Part shown: positions 35,209-47,172 of the stretch, one piece after another
Layout: the number at the start of each line of letters is the position of its first letter
How positions within the stretch are numbered: position 1 is the first letter of the stretch
Assembly (NCBI RefSeq): GCF_019578655.1
Contig: NC_063262.1
Span: 16,933,582 to 16,997,581 of the forward strand
Source of the DNA: Ricinus communis
Taxonomy: Eukaryota > Streptophyta > Magnoliopsida > Malpighiales > Euphorbiaceae
Direction of reading: 5' to 3'
Length of the DNA: 64,000 nucleotides
Translations under genes and position numbers: made by a program
The notes under the pieces: generated by a model
Databases searched by the model: none
Told to the model about the DNA's origin: nothing
Seen by the model: the letters and a program-made list of their open reading frames with translations, nothing else

Positions 35209-35836
35209 TCTTGCTTTCATTATTAATGAGAAGTCACTTTATTCATGAGACATTGTGAATTGTAGAATTTAGATTGCTTTATGTAATTGAGAGATTCGTT
35301 TAGTAATCAGAAAATTGAATAGCAAGAACTGGTTAATAATCACTTAGAGATAAGGGTAATTGACTAGCTGGATTAAGAATTAACAAAGCTTAATAGAGGC
35401 GGGTTAAACCTTAATGCTAATCAGATAATCGATCGTTAGGAAGAGATTCCAACTTTAGGTTATTAGGTTTAGGAATTCGGTTATCTCGAGAAGGAGACCG
35501 AATTCAGTTAAGACTTCGTCCGCGGGTAATTGCAATTGATAATCAATTTAATCTCTATCTTCACTAAAATCCAATTAACTTAGGTCCCCTAGGGTTTGCT
35601 TTCCCTTCGAGAGTTTTCCTAAATCCTTTTAGATAATTTGACATTTAATTAATTGTTTGCTCATAATTAATCATAGCATAACACTTCATTGATTTATTTA
35701 GGTTAGATAACATAAGATGCTACAGTAGGTCTAGGTTCACCATTTCCCAAGAATACGACCTTGATACTCACCATTTATGCTAGTCTGCATCGATAGGTTC
35801 ACTGCCTTAGATTGTAGCCACGTAAATAGTCTATAA
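35209..35836 (+). repeat. 5' LTR of element A, right part
   Basis: Resumes the LTR after B and matches 55590-56217 of the 3' LTR. The last bases read tctataa where the 3' LTR has cctatca, so this terminus has decayed. U5 is type alpha, with gaattcggttatctcgag near 35474. Confidence 0.88.
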
Positions 35837-35842
35837 AGTTTT

Positions 35843-35860
35843 TGGTACCGTTGCCGGGGA
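35843..35860 (+). other. Primer-binding site of A
   Basis: TGGTACCGTTGCCGGGGA matches the Athila-type site of C except for two changed bases (GTAC for CGCC start), six bases after the LTR. Confidence 0.78.
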
Positions 35861-36007
35861 CTCACTTTTTGTGTGAACTATAACGAACTTGTGTTTTTGT
35901 TAATTTAGCCATATTTATTTTTCTGTCTTTATTTTGCTTTATTTCATTCTTTCATTGTTTTAATTACTTTTGTTCTTCGGTCACTACATTCCACTTGTAG
36001 GTAGTTT

Positions 36008-36042
36008 ATGACTAGGAGCTCAAACTCTGATCTTATAGAGCC
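36008..36042 (+). pseudogene. gag of element A, first fragment
   Basis: The ATG at 36008 begins MTRSSNSDLIEP, the same start as gag of B and C. After 11 codons element D interrupts it at the duplication gagcc (36038-36042). The frame resumes at 43372. Confidence 0.8.
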
Positions 36043-37492
36043 TGATGTGTGCTACTTGTGTTAGCTACAATATAAGGCAGTGTACCTATCGATGCAGTCT
36101 AGCACTAATGGCGAGTATCAAGGTCGTATTCCTCGGGAAAGTGAAAGCCCAGAGTTACTCCTTTGTTCTTTGTTATATTAACCTAAAATGAATGATGAAT
36201 AATTTCTAAACTAACTAATAGCTACAAGCTAAGTTCTAAGGGAGATGCAGGAGTAATTGATAACTAAAATAACCAAGACAAAAAAGCAAACCCAAAGGAA
36301 ACCTAAACTAGTTGGCAATCAAGCAAAAGATAAAGGATTGGTGAGTCTAATTATGCTACCCGTGAACGAATTCTTAACCGAATTCCTAAACTTAATAACC
36401 TAAAGTTGGAATCTCTTCCTAATGATTGATTCTTAAATTAGCATTAAGCTTTAATCCGCCTCTATTAAGCTTTGTTAATTCTTAATCTGGCTAGTTAATT
36501 ATCCTTATCTCTAAGCAATTATTAACCAGTTCTTGCTATTTAAAATTCCAATTGCTAAATGGACTTCTCAATCACACAAAGCAATCTAAACACACAATTC
36601 ACAGCGTCTCATGAATAATGCATTATCTTATTAATACTGAAAGCAAGAAGAATACAAAACTAACCCAAACAATCCAACAATATAATACTAAGCCAACATA
36701 GTAAAGAAATCCCAATGGATTTAATCAATCTAGCTAATCATATTCATTATCAAAAACTACAAGAATTCAATTACAACAATGAGTAAAGGTAGAGAAACCC
36801 GATTACACCCTTGGATGAGAATAAATAGCCCCAATTCCTCTTGCTCGAATTGAATGGATTCTTGTTCCTCTTGCTCTATTTGAAAACCAATCAATGAACC
36901 TCGCCCAATCTTCAATCTTTGAAGGGAATCCGATTGAAACCTTGATCCAAGTCTCCTTTTCCCTTGGTTCCAGCTCAGAAAACCCTTAGAGAGAGAAATA
37001 TTAGGGTTTGGAACGTTCTCCCCCGCTCTCCCCCGCTCTCCTCTCTTTCCTCTTGCTCTTTCTTTTAATTAATTCGTCTTGTCGTTGCGAACATGGTCGT
37101 GTTGGGAACACGGTTTGGTGTTCCTGACCGTGTTGGGAACACGGTTTGGTATTCCTGGCAGTATTACTCTCTGTGGTCGTGCTCCCTAATGCCTCTTCTT
37201 CTTTGATGTCTAATGCACCTAAAACAGCCGTATTGGTGCCCGTGTTGGGAACACGGCCTATATTGAAACCAACACGACCATGTTCAGCTTCCTCATCCTC
37301 GTACTTAGCTTGTTTCAGCAGCTTTGACGTCCAATTATGCTCCAATTCTTCCCTTTATCATTTTTTGACTTCTTTTGAACCTAATGCACACAAACAGACG
37401 CATAGGGTGAGTGTTAAGACCAATTCACATCCAAATGTCTATAAAATCAATCTTAAAAACCCCATTTAGATTTATGTATTTTACGCACATCA
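36043..37492 (-). repeat. 3' LTR of element D (U3 type II, U5 type alpha)
   Basis: 1450-bp LTR on the minus strand, starting TGATGTGCGTAAAATAC (37492) and ending GTAGCACACATCA (36043). The U3 matches that of C, while U5 matches S1-S3 and A. CACGG/CCGTG repeats lie at 37080-37290. Confidence 0.92.
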
Positions 37493-37531
37493 AATAACCC
37501 CACACTTAGCTCATTGCTTGTCCTCAAGCAA
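37493..37531 (-). other. Polypurine tract and conserved hairpin of D
   Basis: The minus-strand stem TTGCTTG-AGGA-CAAGCAA (37531-37514) extends to a perfect 8-bp stem (ATTGCTTG/CAAGCAAT). AAGTGTGGGG (37507-37498) follows before the LTR, so the element keeps the signals needed for reverse transcription. Confidence 0.78.
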
Positions 37532-39027
37532 TTAAAAGTAAAATAAGGAAAATAAACCACTAAGGAACAACACTTAAACTGATAGACAAGCTAGAGAGCT
37601 CTTGCACATATCCTTAACAAGCGTAAGTCAAACAAAAAGAAACGAAGCAATCAATTCAAGTATCACAACCAAGATGCCAATAATTCGTAAAATACTGTCT
37701 CAACAAAATTATTCAAAACCAACTCCCCACCAGATTCACTCTAAATCACTCAAAGTGTTTAAAGGGTAGTGTTTAATCGCCCAATGCATCAATTACTGCC
37801 TTACTTACTATATGCTTACTCTTAAATCCTACTCCTACCACTTATGGAGAGTCAACAACCATGTCAAGAGGTCTTTATAAGGGTTGTAATAGGGATTAGG
37901 TAGGGGTAGGTAAATTTGGTCACAGTTGAACCTATGGTGTTCTGCAATGAAATACATGACCTGCATAAAAGCCACAATGATCACAAGGGGTAAACAATGG
38001 ACAGTAGTCCAAGGTGAGAAATAGGAATCAAGTCAAAATGTTTGGCTCACTTACTTTCTTTCTTTTCATCACCTTTCCCTCTTATTCTTCTTTTTATATA
38101 TTTTTCTTCTTTCCTTTTCTTTTCTTTTTTTTTTCTCACGAGGGAAGAACATTCACATTATAGAGTGAATTTCTTTTTAGATTGAAGTAAGCTGCTATAA
38201 GATTTCAAAGCTATTCCCAAGACAAATTCCCAATAAAAACAACTCATGTGCAAAATCATAACCCAAAGCAGAATAAAACTAAGTGGTAATGGAATATGAT
38301 AAAAAAAATGGTGAAAGAAGGGGTTATCTACAGAATCAATAAATGAATGAAGGCTATTTGGCTAAAATGAAAAACCTAAGTGCCTCTATCATACTAGAGT
38401 GTTAAACTCTCCTTGTGGCCCTCATAAGCATTACCGAGCAAGTTCTAAAAGTAAAGACAATAATTGGCACTCTCAACAAGAAATAAATACAAGCATATAA
38501 AGTGTATGCTTACAATTTAGGCTCAATTTCTCACAAGTGTGCTTTTGAGTAGGTTCCAAACAAAAATCATCAAAAAATAATTAAATAAACTAAAGCAACT
38601 TAGTGCAAAACTTAAACTAAATATCTTACATTCTTCCACAAAACTCAACACTATCGGTTTTACCCGATCACATGGACATAAACAGGATTTCAAAAGCAAG
38701 TCAATAGTAAGAGCATCGAAACAAAGTGAAAATTTTTTAAAATTTTATAAAAAATTGCACAAAGAATAAACAAATAACTGAGATGGGATAAATATCACCC
38801 ACCCCACACTTGAGGGACACACTGTCCCCAGTGTACAAAATATATAAGAAATGAAAAAGGAAAAAGAACTAATAATGCCCTGACTATGGCTCCGGAGTGA
38901 AAAGAGGTGCATCATTAGGGATATCAGGGCGTTGGCTAGTTTGTGGTAGAGGAGTGGCTGCAAATAATAAAATGAAGAATTAAAATTGAAACTGAAACAA
39001 AAATTAAATAAAATATGAAAACTAAAA
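37532..39027 (-). other. 3' untranslated region of element D
   Basis: There is no intact gene. It is collinear with 23700-25170 of C. Near 38960 the minus strand has a splice-acceptor-like TTATTTGCAG followed by a short segment (PLLYHKLANAL and a serine-rich string) that may be a relic of the ORF3 end. A purine/pyrimidine run lies at 38100-38140. Confidence 0.6.
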
Positions 39028-41741
39028 CTAATACAATGTTTCAAAATAAAAGGTTAAAATATTAGAGATTAAAGATAAAAATTGGGGTGCCTCCCAAAAG
39101 CGCTTCTTTTTGATATGATGAGTCTTCTTAGCTGGACTCATGGTGAAAAGCAAACGGGCGTGATCGACGACCATCCATCCTTCTTCTAAGGAAATGGCTT
39201 CAAGTATCTGCTTAGAGGGATAATCATCAATTTCCTCTTCCCGACTGTCAAGCAAGCTGCCAGTATGATGGGCAAAATTCGCTTCTCGTATAATTGCATG
39301 TAGTCATAATGCTCTAGGGTCTCTTCCAATTTGAAAAATGAAGTTTCACTAATTGGAAGGATCGACGGTTGGGCAATTTCTTCAGGAATGTCGATGGTTT
39401 TCTCCAGTCTTTGGCTTGGTTCAATTACTAGAAGAAACTCGAGCTCCTCCAAGACTTCTTCATTGGATAACTCGTGCTCATCTTTCATTATCGAAGGGAC
39501 TTATGGAAAATCCACCAAAAATTCCTCTAACTGCAACTCAGCATCATCAACTGTACATTCTTATTGATAGTCTTTCAGATGAATCATGTTCGCCTCTTCC
39601 TTTTCTGGTTCTATCTCCATGTTCAAAGAGTCGTCCTGCATAGAAGCATCATCATCAAACATAATAGATAACCCAGAAAAATTCTCACCTGAACACAAAG
39701 TGACGGCGCTCAAGTGTTCCTCGGATTCAGTAGCATTTGATGGAGTTCCCAATTGCTCTTCAGCTAGTAACTTGGAGATTAAGCCTACTTGATGCTCTAT
39801 GTTCTTAATCAAGGCTTGTTGATCTTCAAGTGTCCTCTCTGTTTGTTGGAATCTATCCTCAAGACTTGCAATAAACCTCGTCATCAGCTCCTTTGACACT
39901 AACTCTTCACCTTGAGTTGATGGTGCAAGATTAGGCTGCTGAAATTCTGGTGGTTCTTGGCCATCTAAGCTCCATCCAAAAGGTGAATGAATGCTCAACT
40001 CTTGATTGTAGGTGCTTCCATACGAGTCATTTGTACAACTTCCCATATAATTCACCTGTTCATAGTTATAAGAACAATGAGCAACATCACTATATAATGG
40101 ACAATCATTACTCAAATGTAAACCACAACAAAATTTACAAAAAACTTGAGATGAAAGGATAGGAGTGGAGAGTTGATCGGTAGCCCTGCAAAATGATTCC
40201 ATGATGTGTGCTACTTGTGTTAGCTATAATCTAAGGCAATGTACCTATCGATGCAGTCTAGCACTAATGGCGAGTATCAAGGTCGTATTCCTCAGGAAAG
40301 TGAAAGCCCAGAGTTACTCCTTTATTCTTTGTTATATTAACCTAAAATGAGTGATGAATAATTTCTAAACTAACTAATAGCTACAAGCTAAATTTTAAGG
40401 GAGATGCAGGAGTAATTGATAACTAAAATAACCAAGACAAGAAAGCAAACCCAAAGGGAACCTAAACTAGTTGGCAATCAAACAAAAGATAAAGGATTGG
40501 TTAGTCTAATTATGCTACCCGTGGACGAATTCTTAACCGAATTCGGTTTCTCTCTCGAGATAACCGAATTCCTAAATCTAATAACCTAAAGTTGGAATCT
40601 CTTCCTAATGATTGATTCTTAAATTAGCATTAAGCTTTAATCCGCCTCTATTAAGCTTTGTTAATTCTTAATCCGGCTAGTTAATTATCCTTAACTCTAA
40701 GTGATTATTAACCAGTTCTTGCTATTCAAAATTCCAATTGCCAAATGGACTTCTCAATCATACAAAGCAATCTAAACACACAATTCACAACGTCTCATGA
40801 ATAATGCATTATCTTATTAATACTGAAGGCAAGAAGAATACAAAACTAACCCAAACAATCCAACAAAATAATACTAAGCCAACATAGTAAAGAAATCCCA
40901 ATGGATTTAATCAATCTAGCTAATCATGTTCATTATCAAAATACACAAGAATTCAATTAGAACAATGAGTAAAGGTAGAGAAAACCCGATTACACCCTTG
41001 GATGAGAGTAAACAACCCCAAATCCTTTTGCTCCAATTGAATCGATTCTTGTTCCTCTTGCTCGATTGAAAACCAATCAACGAACCTCGCCCAATCTTCA
41101 ATCTTTGAAGGGAATCCAATTTAAACCCTCATCCAAGTCTCCTTTTCCCTTGGTTCCAGCTCAGAAAACCCTTAGAGAGAGAAAATTAGGGTTTGGGACG
41201 TTCTCCCCCACTCTCCTTTTCTTTCTTTCATCTCTTCTTTCTTTTAATTAATTCCTCCCGTCGCCGCCAACACGGCCGTGTTCCTAACACGTTATGGTGT
41301 TCCTGGCCGTGTTACTCTCTGTGGCCGTGCTCCCTATGAACTTATTTTTCTTTTATGTTTGATGACACCCAACACGGCCGTGTTTGTGCCCGTGTTGGGA
41401 ACACAACCAATGTTGAAACTAACACGACCATGTATAGCTTCCTCATGCTCGTACTTAGCTTATTTCGGTAGCTTCGGCATCCAATTATGCTCAAATTCTT
41501 CCCTTTATCATTTTTTGACTTCTTTTAGACCTAATGCACACAAACAAACGCACAGGGTGAGTGTTAGGACTAATTCACATCCAAATGTCCATAAAATCAA
41601 TCTTAAAAACCCCATTTAGATGTGTGTATTTTACGCACATCATTCCACTCGAGCATTTAAAGATGCACGGGTATCCCAATTTTTAGCTCTCTCTTGGTTC
41701 CTGATCCCATTTTCCAACGTGTCATATAAAGAGTTTAGCAT
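39028..41741 (-). pseudogene. gag-tail ORF of element D, interrupted by S4
   Basis: On the minus strand the ATG at 41741 opens a frame of 33 codons to 41643, then S4 intervenes. The frame resumes in register at 40196 and runs to a TAA at about 39562. The zinc knuckle is CKFCCGLHLSNDC (C-x2-C-x3-H-x4-C, about 40140-40100). A glutamine-rich segment with RFQQTERTLEDQQALIKNIE follows, as in gag of B. Past two in-frame TAA codons (about 39562 and 39502) the sequence continues as the pre-RT linker (HELSNEEVLEELEF and ILPIILAACL), then a frameshift near 39250. The next segment, HHIKKKRFWEAPQF, corresponds to sequence after integrase in A (about 50280). Confidence 0.7.
40202..41642 (-). mobile_element. 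Solo LTR S4 (same family as D)
   Basis: Complete LTR with ends TGATGTGCG/GCACACATCA on the minus strand, flanked by ttcca at 40197-40201 and 41643-41647. It closely matches the LTRs of D in both U3 and U5, so this family inserted into its own member and then lost its interior by recombination. The frame of D's ORF is restored if S4 and one duplication copy are ignored. Confidence 0.92.
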
Positions 41742-41874
41742 TGAACCTCCTTATCATCCACTACCCGAATCATAAACTTAACTAAATAAATATGTACAAA
41801 CAAAACAGAAATAAATATTAATAAAAAAATGGCTAAATTAACAAATAGCAAATTTCACTCTAGTTTTCAAACAA

Positions 41875-41892
41875 TCCCCGGCAACGGCGCCA
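41875..41892 (-). other. Primer-binding site of D
   Basis: The minus strand is TGGCGCCGTTGCCGGGGA, identical to the site in C over all 18 positions, six bases from the LTR at 41899. Confidence 0.88.
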
Positions 41893-41898
41893 AAAACT

Positions 41899-43366
41899 TG
41901 ATGTGTGCTACTTGTGTTAGCTACAATATAAGGCAGTGTACCTATCGATGCAGTCTAGCACTAATGGCGAGTATCAAGGTCGTATTCCTCGGGAAAGTGA
42001 AAGCCCAGAGTTACTCCTTTGTTCTTTGTTATATTAACCTAAAATGAATGATGAATAATTTCTAAACTAACTAATAGCTACAAGCTAAGTTCTAAGGGAG
42101 ATGCAGGAGTAATTGATAACTAAAATAACCAAGACAAGAAAGCAAACCCAAAGGGAACCTAAACTAGTTGGCAATCAAGCAAAGGATAAAGGATTGGTGA
42201 GTCTAATTATGCTACCCGTGGACGAATTCTTAGCGAATTCGGTTTCTCTCTCGAGATAACCGAATTCCTAAACCTAATAACCTAAAGTTGGAATCTCTTC
42301 CTAACGATTGATTCTTAAATTAGCATTAAGCTTTAATCCGCCTCTATTAAGCTTTGTTAATTCTTAATATGGCTAGTTAATTATCCTTATCTCTTAGCGA
42401 TTATTAACCAGTTCTTGCTATTCAAAATTCCAATTGCTAAATGGACTTCTCAATCACACAAAGCAATCTAAACACACAATTCACAACGTCTCATGAATAA
42501 TGCATTATCTTATTAATACTGAAAGCAAGAAGAATATAAAACTAACCCAAACAATCCAACAATATAATACTAAGCCAACATAGTAAAGAAATCCCAATGG
42601 ATTTAATCAATCTAGCTAATCATGTTCATTATCAAAAACCACAAGAATTCAATTACAACAATGAGTAAAAGTAGAAAAACCCGATTACACCCTTGGATGA
42701 GAGTAAACAGCCCCAATTCCTCTTGCTCGAATTGAATGGATTCTTGTTCCTCTTGCTCGATTTGAAAACCAATCAACGAACCTCGCCTAATCTTCAATCT
42801 TTGAAGGGAATCCGATTGAAACCTTGATCTAAGTCTCCTTTTCCCTTGGTTCCAGCTCAGTAAACCCTTAGAGAGAGAAATATTAGGGTTTGGGACGTTC
42901 TCCTCCGCTCTCCTCTCTTTCCTCTTACTCTTTCTTTTAATTAATTCATCATGTCGCCGCGAACATAGCCGTGTTCTTAGCTGTGTTGGAAACATGGTTT
43001 AGTATTCCTGGCCGTGTTGGGAACACGGTTTGGTGTTCCTAGCCGTGTTACTCTCTGTGGTCATGCTCCCTAACGCCTCTTCTTCTTCTTTGATGTCTAA
43101 TGCACCCAAAACGGCCGTGTTGGGAACACGGCCAGTGTTGAAACCAACACGGCCATGTTTAGCTTCCTCATGCTCGTACTTAGCTTATTTCGGCAGCTTT
43201 GACATCCAATTTTGCTCCAATTCTTCCCTTTATCATTTTTGACTTCTTTTGGACCTAATGCACACAAACAGACGTATATGGTGAGTGTTGGGACCAATTC
43301 ACATCCAAATGTCTATAAAATCAATCTTAAAAACTCCATTTAGATGCGTGTATTTTACGCATATGA
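41899..43366 (-). repeat. 5' LTR of element D
   Basis: 1468-bp partner of 36043-37492. The outer end has decayed to CATATGA (expected CACATCA) at 43360-43366, followed by the duplication gagcc. The palindrome cluster lies at 42955-43160. Confidence 0.92.
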
Positions 43367-43371
43367 GAGCC

Positions 43372-43565
43372 TCTATCTGATCCAGAATGATCCCTCAGAC
43401 TTTTAAGGAAGCGTTTGCAATTAGAAGAGGAGAAGATTAAGGTTGAGGTACCTATAGATAGACCAGAAGGGATGGAGAATCACAACGAAAATGTCGCGGT
43501 AAACGCCAACAAAACGATATACAAATTTGTTAGACCGTCATTGGATGGGACACAAACGAGTATAC
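43372..43565 (+). pseudogene. gag of element A, second fragment
   Basis: Continues gag after D with the LSDPE stretch, a TGA at about 43390, LRLLRKRLQ and PEGMENHNENVAVNA, then IYKFVRPSLDGTQTSI. It aligns with 14530-14740 of C. Solo LTR S3 inserted at the duplication tatac (43561-43565). Confidence 0.82.
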
Positions 43566-45049
43566 TGATGAGCATAGTTTTACACATATTTGCTTGCATA
43601 TTATTGCGTATGTTCTTAGCAATTATTGTGCTTTTATTCCCAGATCACCCGTGTTTTGTGTTCTTTTGCATTTCAGGAACATTTATAGGACCATCATCGG
43701 TGTTTAAGCAATTATAGATCAATACGTGCGGAAACGGACGAGAATTCATTAAGATCGGACAAGAGCCCGCGTTGCACACATTGAGCACGGCCTGAGTCAA
43801 GGTCGTGCTGACCATCATGGCCTGGACTCTGGCCGTGACCAACCATCGAAACTTGGTCTTCAAAATAATGGTTTGAGCACGGTTTCCGTAGCCACCACGG
43901 CTTCGGCAAGCCTACCGTGGTGGCCAAAGACGGGAGCAACACGGTCATGGTGAAACCCTAGTTGGTGAGATCCACAGTCTCAGCACGGCATGGACTCCGG
44001 CCGTGCTGAGTTAAATATATAAGAAAAAATGAATTTTTCTTAAGGGGGAGGGAAAAAAGAGTGACATTGAGCCCTAGTGGCTGGTTCGGTTTCTGCACAA
44101 TACTGAGTGCGAGAGAGAGTTGCAGTGAGTAAGAATCCCGGAATCGTAAGATTCCAAGTGTAAAACAGTAGTGGAGCAATTCAAGAGGCAGTTTGGGGGA
44201 TTAATCAAAGTGTAGATCTAGATTTGGAGCTGTTCATCCAATTCGAGAGAAAAGGGTGTACATGTTTTATTTTCATTATTCTTTCATTGTAATTGATTTC
44301 CTAGATTGTTTTAAACATGAACATGTTTAGCTAAATTGATTAAATCCATTGGGATTTCTTTGCTATGTTGGTTTGATATTAAATTGTTGGATTGTTTGAG
44401 TTGGTTTTGTATTCTTCTTGTTTTCAGTGTTAATAAGATTATGCATTATTCATGAGACATTGTGAATTGTGATGTTTAGATTGCTTTATGAGATTGAGAA
44501 ATCCATTTGGCAATTGGAACTTTGAATAACAAGAACTGGTTAATAATCGCTTAGAGATAAGGATAATTAACTAGCCGGATTAAGAATTAACAAAGCTTAA
44601 TAGAGGCGGATTAAAGCTTAATGCTAATTTAAGAATCAATCGTTAGGAAGAGATTCCAACTTTAGGTTATTAGGTTTAGGAATTCGGTTATCTCGAGAGA
44701 GAAACCGAATTCGGTTTAGAATTCGTCCACGGGTAGCATAATTAGACTCACCGATCCTTTATCTTTTGTTTGATTGCCAACTAGTTTAGATTCCCTTTGG
44801 GTTTGTCTTCTTGTCTTGATTATTTCACTTATCAATTGCTCCTGCATCTCCCTTAGAACTTAGCTCGTAGTTAATAGTTAGTTTAGAATTTATTCATCAT
44901 CCATTTTAGGTTAATATAACAAAGAATAAAGAAGTAACTCTGGGCTTTCGCTTTCCCGAGGAATACGACCTTGATACTCGCCATTAGTGCTAGACTGCAT
45001 CGATAGGTACACTGCCTTAGATTGTAGCTAACACCAGTAGAGCCCATCA
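43566..45049 (+). mobile_element. Solo LTR S3 (U3 type III, U5 type alpha)
   Basis: 1484-bp plus-strand LTR, TGATGAGCATAG ... GAGCCCATCA, flanked by tatac at 43561-43565 and 45050-45054. The U3 has a clear hairpin, CAGCACGGC (43981-43989) with GCCGTGCTG (44000-44008), directly before an AAATATATAAG TATA box at 44013. It matches S1 and S2. Confidence 0.93.
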
Positions 45050-45054
45050 TATAC

Positions 45055-46404
45055 TCAGATCGGCGGTGGCAGCTAACAATTTCGAGATAAAGCCAAATGT
45101 GATCCAAATGGTACAGCAGAGTGTACAGTTTGGAGGGCTACCAAGTGAGGATCCCAATGCCATATAGCCAACTTTTTGGAGATATGTGATACTTTCAAGA
45201 TAAATGGAACTACCGAGGATGCCATCTGGCTGAGATTATTTTCATTTTCTTTAAGGGATAGAGCAAAGAGATGGCTACAGTCCTTTCCACCGCACACTGT
45301 TACAACCTGGAAATCTTCGGCTGAAAAATTTCTTTACAAGTATTTTCTTCCAGCTAAAACTGCTAAATTGAGAAATGACATTTCTTCTTTTATGCAGATG
45401 GACGACGAGAGCATGTACGACGCTTGGGATAGGTATAAGGACTTGTTGAGATGCTGTCCACACCACGGTCTACCAATATGGATGCAAGTTCAGACCTTTT
45501 ACAGCGGTTTGAACCTTACTACGAGGCAAATGGTGGACGCTGCAGCAGGTGGAGCTTTGAACAGCAAAATGCTGGAGCATGCGCAGAACCTGATAGAAGA
45601 GATGGCCATGAACAACTACCAATGGCAATCCTCTAGGAGTCGGCAGATCAAACAAGGAACGGTTAATCAGTTAGACTCCACAATAGCCTTAGCAGCTCAA
45701 GTGGAGCTTCTGACTAAGAAGTTAGACTAGCTTCAGATGCCGGTTCATGCAGCCCAAATAAGCTGTGAATTTTGCAGTGGCCCGCACTACAGTGCAAACT
45801 GTAATATGGGAGGTATGTTTGGTTCTAGTAATAATTCTTCCTCTATTGTTTCTGCTGACATGACTACATGGGTAATGCCCCTAGACAGCAGAACAACCCA
45901 TACAACAGCACATACAACCCCGGCTGGCATAACCATCCAAATTTCGGGTGGAGAAATAACAACGCCCAGGGTCCACCAGGCTTTCAGAGACTGCATCAGC
46001 AGCCACCACAACAGCAGCAATAGGCTATACCATCACAGCCTGCTCCACTAGCCAAAAAGAAATCTAACTTGGAGGAGCTTATAATGAAGTTTGTCACGTT
46101 GACAGAGACGAGATTCCAGCAGATAGACAATGCTCTTAGAAATCAGCAGGCATCCATCTAGAATTTAGAGAGTCAAATTGAGCAGATTTCTAAGATGCTA
46201 TTTGAGAGGCCACAAGGATCGCTCCCTAGCACAATAGAGTCAAATCCTAAGGAGCATTGCAAGGCTGTCACCATGCGGTCAGGTAAGAAATTGCCTAGCT
46301 CTCTACCTTTAGCTGATGAAGAGGATGTTTGTATGCAGGATAAGCAAGCTAGGCAGAAGCCAGAGCCTGAGACAATGGGAGGAGAAAAGGTGGAAGACAG
46401 GTAG
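45055..46404 (+). pseudogene. gag of element A, main part
   Basis: It resumes with SAVAANNFEIKPNVIQMVQ, and a TAG and frame change lie near 45165. A 184-codon frame (45176-45730) follows with ICDTFKINGTTEDAIWLRLF, WLQSFPPHTVTTWKS and CCPHHGLPIWMQVQTFYSG, then TAG for Gln at 45728-45730. The zinc knuckle is CEFCSGPHYSANC (about 45765-45805). The later part has a TRFQQIDNALRNQQAS segment with TAG after I (about 46160) and MRSGKKLPSSLPLADEEDV. The capsid and nucleocapsid blocks are all recognisable. Confidence 0.85.
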
Positions 46405-46413
46405 AAGAGCCTT

Positions 46414-47172
46414 GTGAGAGAGTACCAGCCACCAGTCCTCTACCCTGCTCGAGTTAAGCAAGAGAAGGTTGATAAGCAGTTTGGTAAGTTTCTTGACTTG
46501 TTTAAACAACTACGGATTAACCTGCCTTTTGTTGAAGCTATTTTGCAGATGCCGAAGTATGCAAAGTTTTTAAAGGAAATTTTGAGCAATAAAAGGAAGT
46601 TGGAGGATTTAGGACTCGTGACTTTGAACGAGAAGTGTTCGGCTATTCTTCAAAACAAGCTGCCACTCAAAAGAAGAGATCCAGGGAGTTTTACTGTTCC
46701 CTGTGTCATTGGCAATTTGCCTATTAGTGGTGCATTAGCTGATTTGGGAGCTAATATAAATTTAATGCCCACTAATCTGTTTGATAAATTAGGTTTGAAT
46801 GAACCTAAGCCCACTAGGATGAGCATTTAGTTAGCTGATAGAGCTGTAAAGATTCCTAGGGGTATTGTTGAAGATGTGCTTGTTAAGGTAGATAAGATTA
46901 TTTTTCCTGTAGATTTTATAGTTATGGATATGGAAGGTGAAAGTACTGTACCTTTAATCCTACGTAGACCCTTTCTTGCAACGTCTAGGGCTGTAATAGA
47001 TGTTTGTGATGGAAAGCTAAAACTTAGGATAAACGATGAGACCATTATCTTCAACCTAGCGACTAATATGAGACACTCTTTAGACCATGATGATGTTGTA
47101 TTTTCTATTGATATTGTGGATAATTTGGTTGAGTCTCACTTACAGGAAATGTTACTTAATGATCCTTTGTAG
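46414..47172 (+). pseudogene. Protease of element A
   Basis: The first frame (46414-46830) has the linker KQFGKFLDLFKQLRINLPF, KRRDPGSFTVPCVIGNLPIS and ADLGANINLMPTNLF, with Asn instead of Ser after the Asp-Leu-Gly-Ala turn. A TAG at 46828-46830 replaces CAG. The second frame (46876-47172) has PVDFIVMDMEGESTVPL and ILRRPFLATSRAVIDV, where Arg replaces the usual Gly of ILGRP. Both changes suggest a damaged active site. It ends with TAG at 47170-47172, where B has CAG. Confidence 0.82.

Larger units (their letters stand above)
36043..43366 (-). mobile_element. Element D: non-autonomous Athila-related element inside gag of A
   Basis: It has full LTRs (36043-37492 and 41899-43366), an intact PBS, hairpin and polypurine tract, with duplication gagcc at 36038-36042 and 43367-43371. 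Without solo LTR S4 the internal part is only about 3 kb. It holds a gag-tail ORF with a zinc knuckle and then jumps from the pre-RT linker to sequence found after integrase in other copies. Capsid, protease core, RT, RNase H, integrase and ORF3 are absent. It must have moved using enzymes of a relative. The layout resembles gag-only non-autonomous elements described in plants (TR-GAG type), but without capsid. Confidence 0.88.

Noticed and set aside
41278..41619. 113-codon plus-strand frame inside solo LTR S4, with similar frames in D's LTRs (37146-37469, 43030-43242)
   Set aside because: They recur only because the LTRs recur. They cross the U3 palindromes, have no known domain, and shift between copies.
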